From the NCBI RefSeq assembly GCF_001183865.1, contig NZ_CP012020.1, forward strand, positions 992,001-1,056,000: a stretch of 64,000 nucleotides of DNA. Reading direction: 5' to 3'. The notes beneath the pieces are model-generated. The model was not told where the DNA came from. It did no database searches and saw nothing but the letters and a program-made list of their open reading frames with translations. Made by a program: the position numbers and the translations under genes. The DNA comes from Methylophilus sp. TWE2 (GTDB lineage: Bacteria; Pseudomonadota; Gammaproteobacteria; Burkholderiales; Methylophilaceae). Positions 26,586 through 34,519 of the stretch are shown piece by piece (the first letter of the stretch is position 1; every line of letters starts with the position of its first letter).

Positions 26586-28559
26586 TTAATCAACTGGCTT
26601 CTTGGGCGGCAATAAAAATCTGCCTGGGTGGCGATAAAGTGCAGTGAATAATTCCAGCCAAAACGCTTTCCAGTGGCGGTAACGTACTTTTCTTGATTTC
26701 ATCGCGACATAAATGGCCAGGCCAAAACTGGTGATCAGGTTAAGGGTGCCGACCAAGGCAATGCCGAGAATGGCTGTGCCAACAATATATTCGCTGACCT
26801 GGAAGTCTAGCGCAGGGAGAGAATAGCCGGTGAACGCTGCCACAAAAGTCACATGACGGATATCTAGCGGTAATCCCAGCATCACGCCTAAACCTGAGGC
26901 AAAGCCCAATAGGCAGCCAAAGTAAAAGTTTCCGGCCAATGCTCCCAGGTTATGGCGGATATAGTCAGTAATGCGCCACAAGCGTTCTTTACCCAATAAT
27001 TTTTGTAGCCATGTTAAATGGCTTAGCCGCTCGGGGATGCGGTTATACGCTGCCAGGTTGTCGTGATAACCTGCGATCAGGCCAGACAGGAATAAACACA
27101 CTCCAGCCACCGCAGCGTACCAGGCGGTCAAGCTGATTAACGGATTATTGCTATCCAGTAATGCATGCGCTTTTTCTGTCCCGATAAAGTGATGCCCCGT
27201 GGCCTCCATGATCAACCAGTCTATCAGTATTGCTACCGGAATCACCACGACCACATTGCCCAAGATAGCAATGGTTTGGCTACTTGTGGTTTGTGCCACG
27301 ATATTGACCAGGTTGTGTATGTTTTTGCTGTCGTGACCATGATCATCAATGCTCGCCGCAATGGTCGCCGCGGTCATGGCGGGCTGCTTGGTTGCCACTG
27401 TAAAGTGCAGCAGATGAATGATGACAAAGCCCAGGCCATAATTGAGGCTGAATAAAATAGCCTCGGTGAGTGGCGGTAAATGGTAGCTGGCGATGATGAT
27501 TTTAAACATGGCCATGACCGCGATGATGACACCAGCCCCCATGGCCGACCCCATGAGTTTGTAGTATTCGCTACGATGTTGCGCAATATAATGCTCGCCG
27601 GTATGGCTGGCGTTCTCAGTGACGCGTAAAGCCAGCAGTTCGGTATTTTGGCGCCAGTAATCCGACAGGTTGTTTTTCTTGCACTCTGCATTCACTAATT
27701 GTTTCAACAGGCGTGTAATCGCCTGGCTGACATCATGCTTGAGGATGAGTCCATGCAGAATATCCACCACCAGTTGCATACGCTGGATTTGCTGCAAAAT
27801 ACGTTGCATCAATGCGGTCAGGGAGATGCTCGTCCCCGTTTTTGCATTAGCCTTACGGATTTCATAGGTCAGTTGTTCGCAGCGCTTAAGCACGCTGTAC
27901 AGATGCTGCACATCTTCAGCCTGGATACTCGATAAAGCGAGAAACTTCTGGATCTCAATATTTTGGGTAATGAATGGTGAGGAATTCGACTCCAGGTCTT
28001 CGTGTTGCAGAATCAACTCTGGATCCAGTCCCGAGGCTGATAGCCGGAAAGACAGCACTTGCAGCGCGTCTTTCAGCTCCTGAATACAGTTTTGCTGCAG
28101 TTGCCAGTCGCCACGGCTGATATCCAGCGTCAACATGAAGTCTCGCCAAATCTGGTCTGGCATGCCGGTCACCCAGTCGGCATCGTCATTTTGATGAAAA
28201 ATCTGGCCGAACACATCCTTCAGATATTTGGGATCAGGCACATCCGGCAGGATTTTATGCGAAAGTCGGCGATAAATTTCAGTAAAAAAGCCCAGGTCTG
28301 ACTGGATGCCATGATCTGAATAAAGCGAGATCACCGATTTTTCGTTGAGCAGGCGTAACAAACTGTTCCGCAACAGGATGGCAAACTGAGGTTGCTGTTG
28401 CAATAAGAAACACAATGCTTGCAGAGCATTGCTGGCGCTTTCAATATCGGTCGATTCTTTAGGCCGAATGTTGTCGAATAAGGCGCGTATAAATTCAATA
28501 TCATTGATATCGCCAGCCGCTTCTCGGGCAGTCTGGTGATCAAAAATGGGGCGAAACAT
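26586..28559 (-). CDS. Large polytopic membrane protein of the Gcr / COG4389 family (annotated elsewhere as site-specific recombinase)
   Basis: 657-residue protein. The first 330 residues are cytosolic and helical (FALLRNS-like LLRNSLLRLLN and repeated Leu/Gln-rich helices). From about 340 there are roughly seven membrane helices, for example MGAGVIIAVMAMFKIIIASY, YGLGFVIIHLLHF, AILGNVVVVIPVAILIDWLI and GCLLGFASGLGVMLG. It matches the family labelled site-specific recombinase Gcr, but I see no tyrosine-recombinase R-H-R-Y or serine-recombinase motif, and the topology is that of a membrane protein. The ATG at 28559 follows AGAAAG by eight bases; a GTG at 28568 is also in frame. Its function is unknown. 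Confidence 0.8.
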   Translation of the reverse strand: MFRPIFDHQTAREAAGDINDIEFIRALFDNIRPKESTDIESASNALQALCFLLQQQPQFAILLRNSLLRLLNEKSVISLYSDHGIQSDLGFFTEIYRRLSHKILPDVPDPKYLKDVFGQIFHQNDDADWVTGMPDQIWRDFMLTLDISRGDWQLQQNCIQELKDALQVLSFRLSASGLDPELILQHEDLESNSSPFITQNIEIQKFLALSSIQAEDVQHLYSVLKRCEQLTYEIRKANAKTGTSISLTALMQRILQQIQRMQLVVDILHGLILKHDVSQAITRLLKQLVNAECKKNNLSDYWRQNTELLALRVTENASHTGEHYIAQHRSEYYKLMGSAMGAGVIIAVMAMFKIIIASYHLPPLTEAILFSLNYGLGFVIIHLLHFTVATKQPAMTAATIAASIDDHGHDSKNIHNLVNIVAQTTSSQTIAILGNVVVVIPVAILIDWLIMEATGHHFIGTEKAHALLDSNNPLISLTAWYAAVAGVCLFLSGLIAGYHDNLAAYNRIPERLSHLTWLQKLLGKERLWRITDYIRHNLGALAGNFYFGCLLGFASGLGVMLGLPLDIRHVTFVAAFTGYSLPALDFQVSEYIVGTAILGIALVGTLNLITSFGLAIYVAMKSRKVRYRHWKAFWLELFTALYRHPGRFLLPPKKPVD

Positions 28560-28612
28560 GTGAAACACTTTCTTTGATACTGGTTAGGGCAAGGATAACA
28601 TGCGCTGATGTT

Positions 28613-29431
28613 TTAAAGCTGCGCCTCCAGTTGTACAGGCTCATTTTGTCGTTCCAATTGTAATTGAACCAATTTCCCGCGGTATTTGCGTACCAGGTTA
28701 GAGAGTTCGGCGGCATCCTGCACTTTTTCCTGGTTAATGCTTAGTAGCTGGTCACCACGTAGCAGGCCTGCTTTTTCGGCTGCAGAGCCGTGAATGACGG
28801 CAATCACTCGTACGCCATCGCTACTTGCGGGGCGTACTTGTTTGTCATTGTTTTCTGTGGTGGTGGAGCGGGGCACCAGTTTGATCACGTGCACACCTAA
28901 TACAGGCGACGGTAACTTTGCCCAGTAAGTGGCGTAATAGCGATATTTTGTCGGATCGACCGCCATGTCTTTTTCTGTCAGAGCCTTTCCTTTCCTGCTC
29001 GCCTCCTTAATCATTTCCATTTTAGAAGCGGGCGTCGTATTCCCGGCTTTTTTGACATAGACAAGGATACTATCGGCCTGGATGGTGCGCCCATGGCTGA
29101 TTGCTTGCTCGGCCGGGACAACCTCAGCTTCAAAGCTGCTCACTCCCATCAGGTCATAGCCGTTTTCAAGCATGTTGATATTATCCTCGTCTCTACGGGT
29201 GCCGCTGAATATTTTAGGTTCTGGATTTGCCTGCATGGAGTGCAAATTGCCCTGGTTCTGTGCCTGGTAATTACTGGCGTAAGGATTGTCTTCTGCGCGT
29301 GTTGCACGGCTGGTTAGCAGTGTCGCGGCAATGAGTAAAAGCGTTAGCCATAAAAATGATTTTGCCGGTGGCTGATTTCTCCTCAAGCTTGCTGATCTAG
29401 CCAGCTGCTCATGGTTGCACAGTGTATTCAT
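28613..29431 (-). CDS. Exported or membrane-anchored PDZ-domain protein
   Basis: 272-residue protein with an N-terminal hydrophobic segment (FLWLTLLLIAATLLTS, about 25-40) that may be a signal anchor. A low-complexity Asn/Gln-rich stretch (NYQAQNQGN) follows, then a central alpha/beta region (MGVSSFEAEVVPAEQAISHGRTIQADSILVYV), and a PDZ domain at the C-terminus from about 185. The PDZ domain shows LGVHVIKLV, GSAAEKAGLLRGDQLLSINQ and LSNLVRKYRGKLVQL. No protease domain is present, so it probably binds peptides or scaffolds envelope proteins. The start has GGAG upstream. It is divergent from mogA, and its specific role is not recognised. Confidence 0.82.
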   Translation of the reverse strand: MNTLCNHEQLARSASLRRNQPPAKSFLWLTLLLIAATLLTSRATRAEDNPYASNYQAQNQGNLHSMQANPEPKIFSGTRRDEDNINMLENGYDLMGVSSFEAEVVPAEQAISHGRTIQADSILVYVKKAGNTTPASKMEMIKEASRKGKALTEKDMAVDPTKYRYYATYWAKLPSPVLGVHVIKLVPRSTTTENNDKQVRPASSDGVRVIAVIHGSAAEKAGLLRGDQLLSINQEKVQDAAELSNLVRKYRGKLVQLQLERQNEPVQLEAQL

Positions 29432-29510
29432 TAGGTTTCTCCATGATCGAATAACAGTTTGTGATGTTATGATGTACCAGTACATTAACACAGACCCCAT
29501 CTACAAGGTT

Positions 29511-30122
29511 ATGCAAGAAGACATTACGCGTATCGGATTAGTTTCGATCAGCGACCGAGCTTCACAAGGCGTTTATGAGGACAAGGGAATTCCTGCGCTC
29601 ACATCGTGGTTGGCTCAGGCCTTGGTTTCTCCATATACGTTGTCCTCCCGACTGATTGCAGACGATCAGGACACTATCTCAAATACGCTCAAGCAATTAG
29701 TCGACGACGAAGGCTGTCACTTGGTGTTGACCACGGGAGGGACGGGGCCTGCACTCCGCGATGTCACGCCTGAGGCGACATTGGCGGTGGCTGACCGCGA
29801 GATGCCAGGTTTTGGTGAACAAATGCGGCAAATCAGTCTGCGGTTTGTGCCTACCGCTATTTTATCGCGCCAGGTGGCCGTCATCCGCAAGCAGTGCCTG
29901 ATTATCAACTTGCCTGGCCAACCTAAATCTATCCAGGAAACGCTGGAAGGTCTCAAGGATAACCACGGCAATACACTGGTGCCGGGAATCTTTGCAGCAG
30001 TACCATATTGCCTGGATCTGCTCGCCACACCCGATTGCGCCATGCCTTATCTGGAAACGAATGAGGCTCTGGTGAAATCATTTCGGCCCAAGTCTGCCAT
30101 ACGTCAGTCAGCTTCCCGTTAA
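29511..30122 (+). CDS. mogA: Molybdopterin adenylyltransferase MogA
   Basis: Adenylates molybdopterin before molybdate insertion during molybdenum cofactor synthesis (EC 2.7.7.75). The 203 residues show the family blocks RIGLVSISDRASQGVYEDKGIPAL, the TTGGTGPALRDVTPEAT nucleotide-binding signature and LIINLPGQPKSIQETL. The ATG at 29511 matches the family N-terminus; AAGG lies close upstream. It heads a compact plus-strand cluster with vanZ, thiL, pgpA and pncC. No molybdoenzyme or other moa/moe gene is in the window. Confidence 0.94.
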   Translation: MQEDITRIGLVSISDRASQGVYEDKGIPALTSWLAQALVSPYTLSSRLIADDQDTISNTLKQLVDDEGCHLVLTTGGTGPALRDVTPEATLAVADREMPGFGEQMRQISLRFVPTAILSRQVAVIRKQCLIINLPGQPKSIQETLEGLKDNHGNTLVPGIFAAVPYCLDLLATPDCAMPYLETNEALVKSFRPKSAIRQSASR

Positions 30123-30136
30123 CAGAACGGAAATCC

Positions 30137-30493
30137 ATGTTTTACAAAAATACTTATCAGTTTATTTTTATCCTTTGCCTGGTCATATTGACGTATTTGT
30201 TGCTGATGGAAATGGCGCCTGCAAAAGAGGTGTCGCTTTATAAAGATAAACTGCAGCATATCGTCGCATTCGGTGGCGTGACTTTCTGGGGGCTGCTAGC
30301 ATTTCGGCATTACTCTAAAATGATCATGCTGGGTCTGGCGATTTTGGGGGCAGTCATGGAGGTATTACAAGGGGTATTGACGACTACTAGGCAACCAAGT
30401 GTTTATGACTGGTTGGCAGACGTCGTCGGCATTTTGTTAGCCTGGGTGATGTTATTGGTTTGGCAGCGCTGGTGGAACAAGCGACGTGGCTGA
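30137..30493 (+). CDS. VanZ-like membrane protein
   Basis: 118-residue inner-membrane protein with about four helices and the VanZ family motif DKLQHIVAFGGVTFWG near 37-52, ending in VYDWLADVVGILLAWV. VanZ gives low-level teicoplanin resistance in enterococci, but small chromosomal relatives like this one have no assigned function. Its final eight bases overlap the GTG start of thiL, so the genes are translationally coupled. Confidence 0.83.
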   Translation: MFYKNTYQFIFILCLVILTYLLLMEMAPAKEVSLYKDKLQHIVAFGGVTFWGLLAFRHYSKMIMLGLAILGAVMEVLQGVLTTTRQPSVYDWLADVVGILLAWVMLLVWQRWWNKRRG

Positions 30494-31433
30494 GTTTGAT
30501 ATTATCGCTAAATACTTTACCCGACCTGCCCAAGCGGATCTCGGCATTGGGGATGATGCCGCGCTGATCCGTGTCCGTGACGGCCACCAACTTGCCGTGT
30601 CTGCAGATGTGTCAGTCGCTGGCACGCATTTCTTTGCTGACATAGACGCGTTTGCGATTGGCTGGAAGTCCATGGCCGTCAATGTCAGCGATATGGCAGC
30701 CATGGGCGCGGAACCAAAATGGGCGACTTTGTCGATAGCTTTGCCTGAGCTGGATGAATCATGGTTGCAGGACTTTAGCGATGGGCTATTTGCGTGTGCA
30801 GAGACATTTGGTGTGTCGCTGATTGGCGGAGATACCACGCGGGGGCCGTTGAATATCGCCATCAATATCATGGGTGAAGTACCATGCGGGCAGGCGCTGC
30901 AACGTAGTGGTGCGCAAGTTGGGGATGATATCTGGGTCAGTGGCGAGTTGGGGCGTGCCGCCTTGTGGCTTCAGAATCGCTTGGGCCGGATTGTGCTGCA
31001 TGGAGAAGACGTTGCCATGCTGGCCACGGCCATGCATCATCCTCAACCGCGTGTCGCCCTGGGGCAGGCATTGCGTGGTATTGCAACAGCAGCACTGGAT
31101 ATTTCGGATGGCTTGCTGGCGGATTTAGGACATATTTTGAAGGCCTCCAAGGTCGGGGCGATGCTGGATTGGCGAGCGATTTCACCGCCTGTCTTGCAGT
31201 ACTCGCAAGTCAGTGAACGGGTCATGCAGCAGGCTGTATTAACGGGAGGTGATGATTATGAACTGTGTTTTACCGCGCCAGCGACGGAGCGGCAGAGTGT
31301 ACTCGCCCTCTCGTGGCAGTTGGGTTTGCCCTTGAATCGCATCGGGAAAGTTCAGGCTGAGCCAGGGCTGCAAGTCTTTGATGCGAATAACCCCATCCTG
31401 CTGTCGCAGAAAGGATACGACCATTTTGGCTAG
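30486..31433 (+). CDS. thiL: Thiamine-monophosphate kinase
   Basis: Phosphorylates thiamine monophosphate to the active coenzyme thiamine diphosphate (EC 2.7.4.16). The 315-residue AIRS-type enzyme shows the GIGDDAALI motif near 21-29, VSADVSVAGTHFF, MAVNVSDMAAMGAEPKW and GGDDYELCFTA. The GTG at 30486 gives the classic MAEFDIIAKYF start and overlaps the end of the VanZ-like gene by eight bases; no ATG fits. pgpA follows with overlapping or near-overlapping translation, an order (thiL-pgpA) found widely in Proteobacteria. Confidence 0.96.
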   Translation: MAEFDIIAKYFTRPAQADLGIGDDAALIRVRDGHQLAVSADVSVAGTHFFADIDAFAIGWKSMAVNVSDMAAMGAEPKWATLSIALPELDESWLQDFSDGLFACAETFGVSLIGGDTTRGPLNIAINIMGEVPCGQALQRSGAQVGDDIWVSGELGRAALWLQNRLGRIVLHGEDVAMLATAMHHPQPRVALGQALRGIATAALDISDGLLADLGHILKASKVGAMLDWRAISPPVLQYSQVSERVMQQAVLTGGDDYELCFTAPATERQSVLALSWQLGLPLNRIGKVQAEPGLQVFDANNPILLSQKGYDHFG

Positions 31434-31923
31434 TGGAATTCAGCACAAAGTGCAACCCAGTTGGCGGTTATTGTTCGCGCATCCCTTGCATTGCCTGAGT
31501 TTTGGTTTCGGCACTGGGTTGTCACCAAAAGCGCCAGGGACAGTCGGCACCCTATTAGGCTTTCCACTTTATTGGTTGTTGATGGACTTGCCGGTGAGTC
31601 AACAGTGGCTAGTTCTGGTTGGGTTGTTCTTATTTGGTATTTGGTGTTGCGAGTTTACAGGTCGCGCGCTAGGTGTCAGTGACCACGGTGCTATCGTTTG
31701 GGATGAAGTGGTCGCCATGGCCGTCGTATTAATCGCCGTGCCACTGTCTATTGTTTGGGGGTTGGCCGCATTTGCCTGTTTCCGTTTGTTTGATATCTGG
31801 AAACCTTTCCCGATTAGCTGGGCTGACCGTCATGTCAAAGGTGGATTGGGTGTGATGTTGGATGATGCACTGGCCGCCGTCATGGCGATACTTGTTTTGC
31901 AAGTTGTGCAAAGGATAGTGTGA
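31426..31923 (+). CDS. pgpA: Phosphatidylglycerophosphatase A
   Basis: Membrane enzyme that removes phosphate from phosphatidylglycerol phosphate in phospholipid synthesis (EC 3.1.3.27). It shows the family motifs GTGLSPKAPGTVGTL, VWDEVVAM and RLFDIWKPFPISWADRHVKGG followed by MLDDALAA, and has about four membrane helices. The start is uncertain. The TTG at 31426 gives 165 residues, close to the E. coli 172, and overlaps the thiL stop; an ATG at 31381 would add 15 residues inside thiL. The stop overlaps the pncC start by one base (TGATG). Confidence 0.93.
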   Translation: MASGIQHKVQPSWRLLFAHPLHCLSFGFGTGLSPKAPGTVGTLLGFPLYWLLMDLPVSQQWLVLVGLFLFGIWCCEFTGRALGVSDHGAIVWDEVVAMAVVLIAVPLSIVWGLAAFACFRLFDIWKPFPISWADRHVKGGLGVMLDDALAAVMAILVLQVVQRIV

Positions 31924-32429
31924 TGCCATCTTTGCTGGAGTTAAGTGCTGATTTGGGACAGGCGTTGCAGGCGCAAGGTTGGCAATTAGCGCTCGCGGAG
32001 TCTTGTACGGGAGGCATGATTGCAGAATCAGTGACTGCCATTGCGGGCAGCTCTGCCTGGTTTGATCGCGGCTTTGTGACGTACAGTAATGCCGCAAAAA
32101 TTGATATGCTGACTGTGCCTGAGAGGCTGATTGCGGAGCATGGAGCTGTGAGTGAACCCGTAGCAAGAGCAATGGCGATGGGCGCCTTGCAACGTAGTCA
32201 GGCAAATATCAGTGGTGCCGTTACCGGGATTGCTGGGCCAAGTGGCGGCTCAGCATTAAAACCGGTAGGAACAGTATGCTTTGCCTGGGCGATGCGCGAC
32301 GGTGAAAATCAGGACAATCAAATTGTGATCGAAACCCGTCATTTCGAAGGCGACCGCACACAGGTACGGCAACAAGCCGCCAGTCATCTTCTGACGGGCT
32401 TGCTGCGGCTGATCAATCGCTCAGACTAA
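31923..32429 (+). CDS. pncC: Nicotinamide-nucleotide amidohydrolase PncC (CinA C-terminal type)
   Basis: Deamidates nicotinamide mononucleotide for NAD recycling (EC 3.5.1.42). The 168-residue stand-alone CinA C-terminal domain shows LALAESCTGGMIAESVTAIAGSS, FVTYSNAAK, GAVSEPVARAMA and VTGIAGPSGG. The ATG at 31923 shares a base with the pgpA stop and has AAGGA six bases before. No CinA N-terminal domain is present. It is the last gene of the mogA-vanZ-thiL-pgpA-pncC unit. Confidence 0.94.
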   Translation: MPSLLELSADLGQALQAQGWQLALAESCTGGMIAESVTAIAGSSAWFDRGFVTYSNAAKIDMLTVPERLIAEHGAVSEPVARAMAMGALQRSQANISGAVTGIAGPSGGSALKPVGTVCFAWAMRDGENQDNQIVIETRHFEGDRTQVRQQAASHLLTGLLRLINRSD

Positions 32430-32448
32430 TAATCTGGCGTTGATCATG

Positions 32449-32793
32449 CTAGCGGTGGTGATGGTGATGTCCGTGACCACGTCCCCAGTTACCACCGTGA
32501 AAGTTTCTTGGGCCATAGTTGTAACCGCCGTAGCCGCCATTTCCGTATGAAAACTGTATAAACCCAGGCGCTGGGGCAGGATAAGCTACTGCAGGCACAC
32601 CATAAAAGTTACTTTGTGGGTGGCGGTAAACGACGACGGGTGGTGGCGCGTAATAAACGGGTGGTGGTGCATAGTATGCAGGCGGGTAAGGATTACCAAC
32701 CACCACGCCTACAGACCAGTTATCTCCGGCTTGTGCGTTTAAAGCAGCCAGGCTACCCAATGCCAATCCGGTTAAATATTTTACGATTTTCAT
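32449..32793 (-). CDS. Small exported Pro/Tyr/Gly-rich protein with a histidine tail
   Basis: 114-residue secreted protein of unknown function. It has a signal peptide (MKIVKYLTGLALGSLAALNAQA), a tyrosine/proline repeat region (two YYAPPPV units at about 40-56), a Gly/Tyr/Asn-rich segment (NGGYGGYNYGP) and a terminal run RGHGHHHHHR. The His-rich end could bind metal ions, and the composition resembles surface or matrix proteins; both are inferences. GAGGAG lies six bases before the ATG at 32793. It is convergent with pncC. Confidence 0.72.
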   Translation of the reverse strand: MKIVKYLTGLALGSLAALNAQAGDNWSVGVVVGNPYPPAYYAPPPVYYAPPPVVVYRHPQSNFYGVPAVAYPAPAPGFIQFSYGNGGYGGYNYGPRNFHGGNWGRGHGHHHHHR

Positions 32794-32960
32794 AAATTCT
32801 CCTCTCACGGAAAACATAATAATGCTCCCAGATTCCCTTAACGTGTCACCCTGATCAAGGTTGACAAGATTCAGGCCGAATTTTTAAGCCGAAATGACTG
32901 GCTTGAATTCATGGCTTCGCCATTTCACTGATGATCGATTTATGAAATAATTAGAAGTTA

Positions 32961-32989
32961 TTGTTTGGATTATATAGCGTTTGTATAAA
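32961..32989 (+). promoter_or_regulatory. Possible recA promoter
   Basis: TTGTTT (32961-32966) and TATAAA (32984-32989) are separated by exactly 17 bases, about 37 bases upstream of the recA start. No clear CTGT-N8-ACAG LexA box overlaps it, so SOS control is not shown by the sequence. Confidence 0.45.
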
Positions 32990-33026
32990 CAGCGCATTTT
33001 TATCGCTAATAAAGAAGGTAATCAGC

Positions 33027-34055
33027 ATGGATGACAACAAAAGCAAAGCGCTCGCCGCCGCACTTTCCCAAATTGAAAAGCAGTTCGGCAAAGGCTCCAT
33101 TATGCGCATGGGCGATGCTGATATCGGCGAAGACCTGCAAGTGGTTTCCACCGGCTCACTGGGCCTGGATATCGCACTGGGGGTGGGTGGCTTGCCACGT
33201 GGCCGTATTATCGAAATTTATGGCCCTGAATCTTCCGGTAAAACCACATTGACTTTGTCTGCCATTGCCGAAATGCAAAAGCTGGGTGGTGTGGCCGCAT
33301 TTATCGATGCTGAGCATGCCCTGGATCCACAGTACGCGGCCAAGCTGGGCGTAAATGTGCCTGAATTACTGATTTCACAACCTGACACCGGTGAGCAGGC
33401 GCTGGAAATTGCCGATATGCTGGTACGCTCCGGCTCTGTGGATATCGTGGTTGTTGACTCGGTGGCTGCCTTGACCCCACGTGCCGAAATTGAAGGTGAA
33501 ATGGGTGACAGCCACATGGGCTTGCAGGCACGCCTGATGTCACAGGCATTGCGTAAGCTCACTGGTAACATCAAGCGTACCAATACGCTGGTGATCTTTA
33601 TTAACCAGATCCGTATGAAGATCGGTGTCATGTTCGGTAATCCTGAAACGACCACCGGGGGTAACGCGCTCAAGTTTTACTCTTCTGTCCGCCTTGATAT
33701 CCGCCGTACTGGTGCGATTAAAAAAGGCGACGAGGTCATTGGCTCCGAGACCAAGGTGAAGGTGATCAAGAACAAGGTTGCGCCGCCGTTCAAACAGGCT
33801 GAATTCGACATCATGTACGGCGAAGGTATTTCCCGTCTGGGCGAAATCATTGAATTGGGTACGAATTTGAAACTGGTTGAGAAATCAGGTGCGTGGTACA
33901 GCTACAACGGTGAAAAAATCGGCCAGGGTAAAGAAAACGCTAAAGAGTTCCTGCGCGAAAATCCAGCCATTGCGGCCGAAATTGAAGCCAAGATTCGCGA
34001 CAACTCCAATGTGCTGGCAGATAGCATGACTGCGGCCAGAAGTGAGGATGATTAA
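33027..34055 (+). CDS. recA: DNA recombinase RecA
   Basis: 342-residue ATP-dependent strand-exchange protein of homologous recombination, which also acts as the coprotease of the SOS response. It has Walker [10 protein letters not shown] near 68-76, Walker [10 protein letters not shown], the DNA-binding loop L1 region ([21 protein letters not shown]) and the [20 protein letters not shown] motif of loop L2. The ATG at 33027 with AAGGT upstream gives the family N-terminus. recX and alaS follow directly, the classical Proteobacterial order. Confidence 0.99.
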   Translation: MDDNKSKALAAALSQIEKQFGKGSIMRMGDADIGEDLQVVSTGSLGLDIALGVGGLPRGRIIEIYGPESSGKTTLTLSAIAEMQKLGGVAAFIDAEHALDPQYAAKLGVNVPELLISQPDTGEQALEIADMLVRSGSVDIVVVDSVAALTPRAEIEGEMGDSHMGLQARLMSQALRKLTGNIKRTNTLVIFINQIRMKIGVMFGNPETTTGGNALKFYSSVRLDIRRTGAIKKGDEVIGSETKVKVIKNKVAPPFKQAEFDIMYGEGISRLGEIIELGTNLKLVEKSGAWYSYNGEKIGQGKENAKEFLRENPAIAAEIEAKIRDNSNVLADSMTAARSEDD

Positions 34056-34060
34056 ACAGC

Positions 34061-34519
34061 TTGCGCCAGCCGATTGAAAAGTCTCTGCGCCAGCGAGCGC
34101 TGGAATATCTAAGCAAGCGCGAATATTCTGCAGCTGAACTGGCGCAAAAGCTCAAGGGTTATGCGGACGACGCGGATGATATCCCGGCCTTGATTGCTGA
34201 TTTCAGGGCACGTGGCTGGTTAAGTGATGCGCGGTATGCCGAACAAATGGTACATGCGCGCCAGGCCAAGTTCGGTACGGCGCGGGTGGCGCATGAGTTA
34301 CGCGAAAAAGGGGTGGACGACACCCTGATCGCCGAAGCAGTTGCTGGTTTGCAGGACAATGAAGTGGAACGCGCCAGCGAAGTCTGGCGCAAAAAGTTTA
34401 AAGCAGCCCCGATAACACGCGAGGAATGGGCAAAACAGGCCCGTTTTTTACAGAGTCGGGGTTTTACGTTTGAAATCATTAAACAAATTTTGAATAGACA
34501 CTCAGAAGATGACAGTTAA
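34061..34519 (+). CDS. recX: Regulatory protein RecX
   Basis: 152-residue helical protein that binds RecA filaments and limits their growth. Family features are [18 protein letters not shown], the [17 protein letters not shown] motif and the C-terminal [19 protein letters not shown]. It must start at the TTG at 34061, since upstream in-frame codons run into a stop at 34049 and contain no other start. That rare start, five bases after the recA stop, may keep RecX levels low relative to RecA. It overlaps alaS by 11 bases. Confidence 0.92.
   Translation: MRQPIEKSLRQRALEYLSKREYSAAELAQKLKGYADDADDIPALIADFRARGWLSDARYAEQMVHARQAKFGTARVAHELREKGVDDTLIAEAVAGLQDNEVERASEVWRKKFKAAPITREEWAKQARFLQSRGFTFEIIKQILNRHSEDDS

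Noticed and set aside
32975..32995. Possible LexA (SOS) box TTTGTATAAACAG upstream of recA
   Set aside because: The half-sites are spaced TGT-N4-ACA rather than the enterobacterial CTGT-N8-ACAG; the host's LexA motif is unknown, so no site is claimed.
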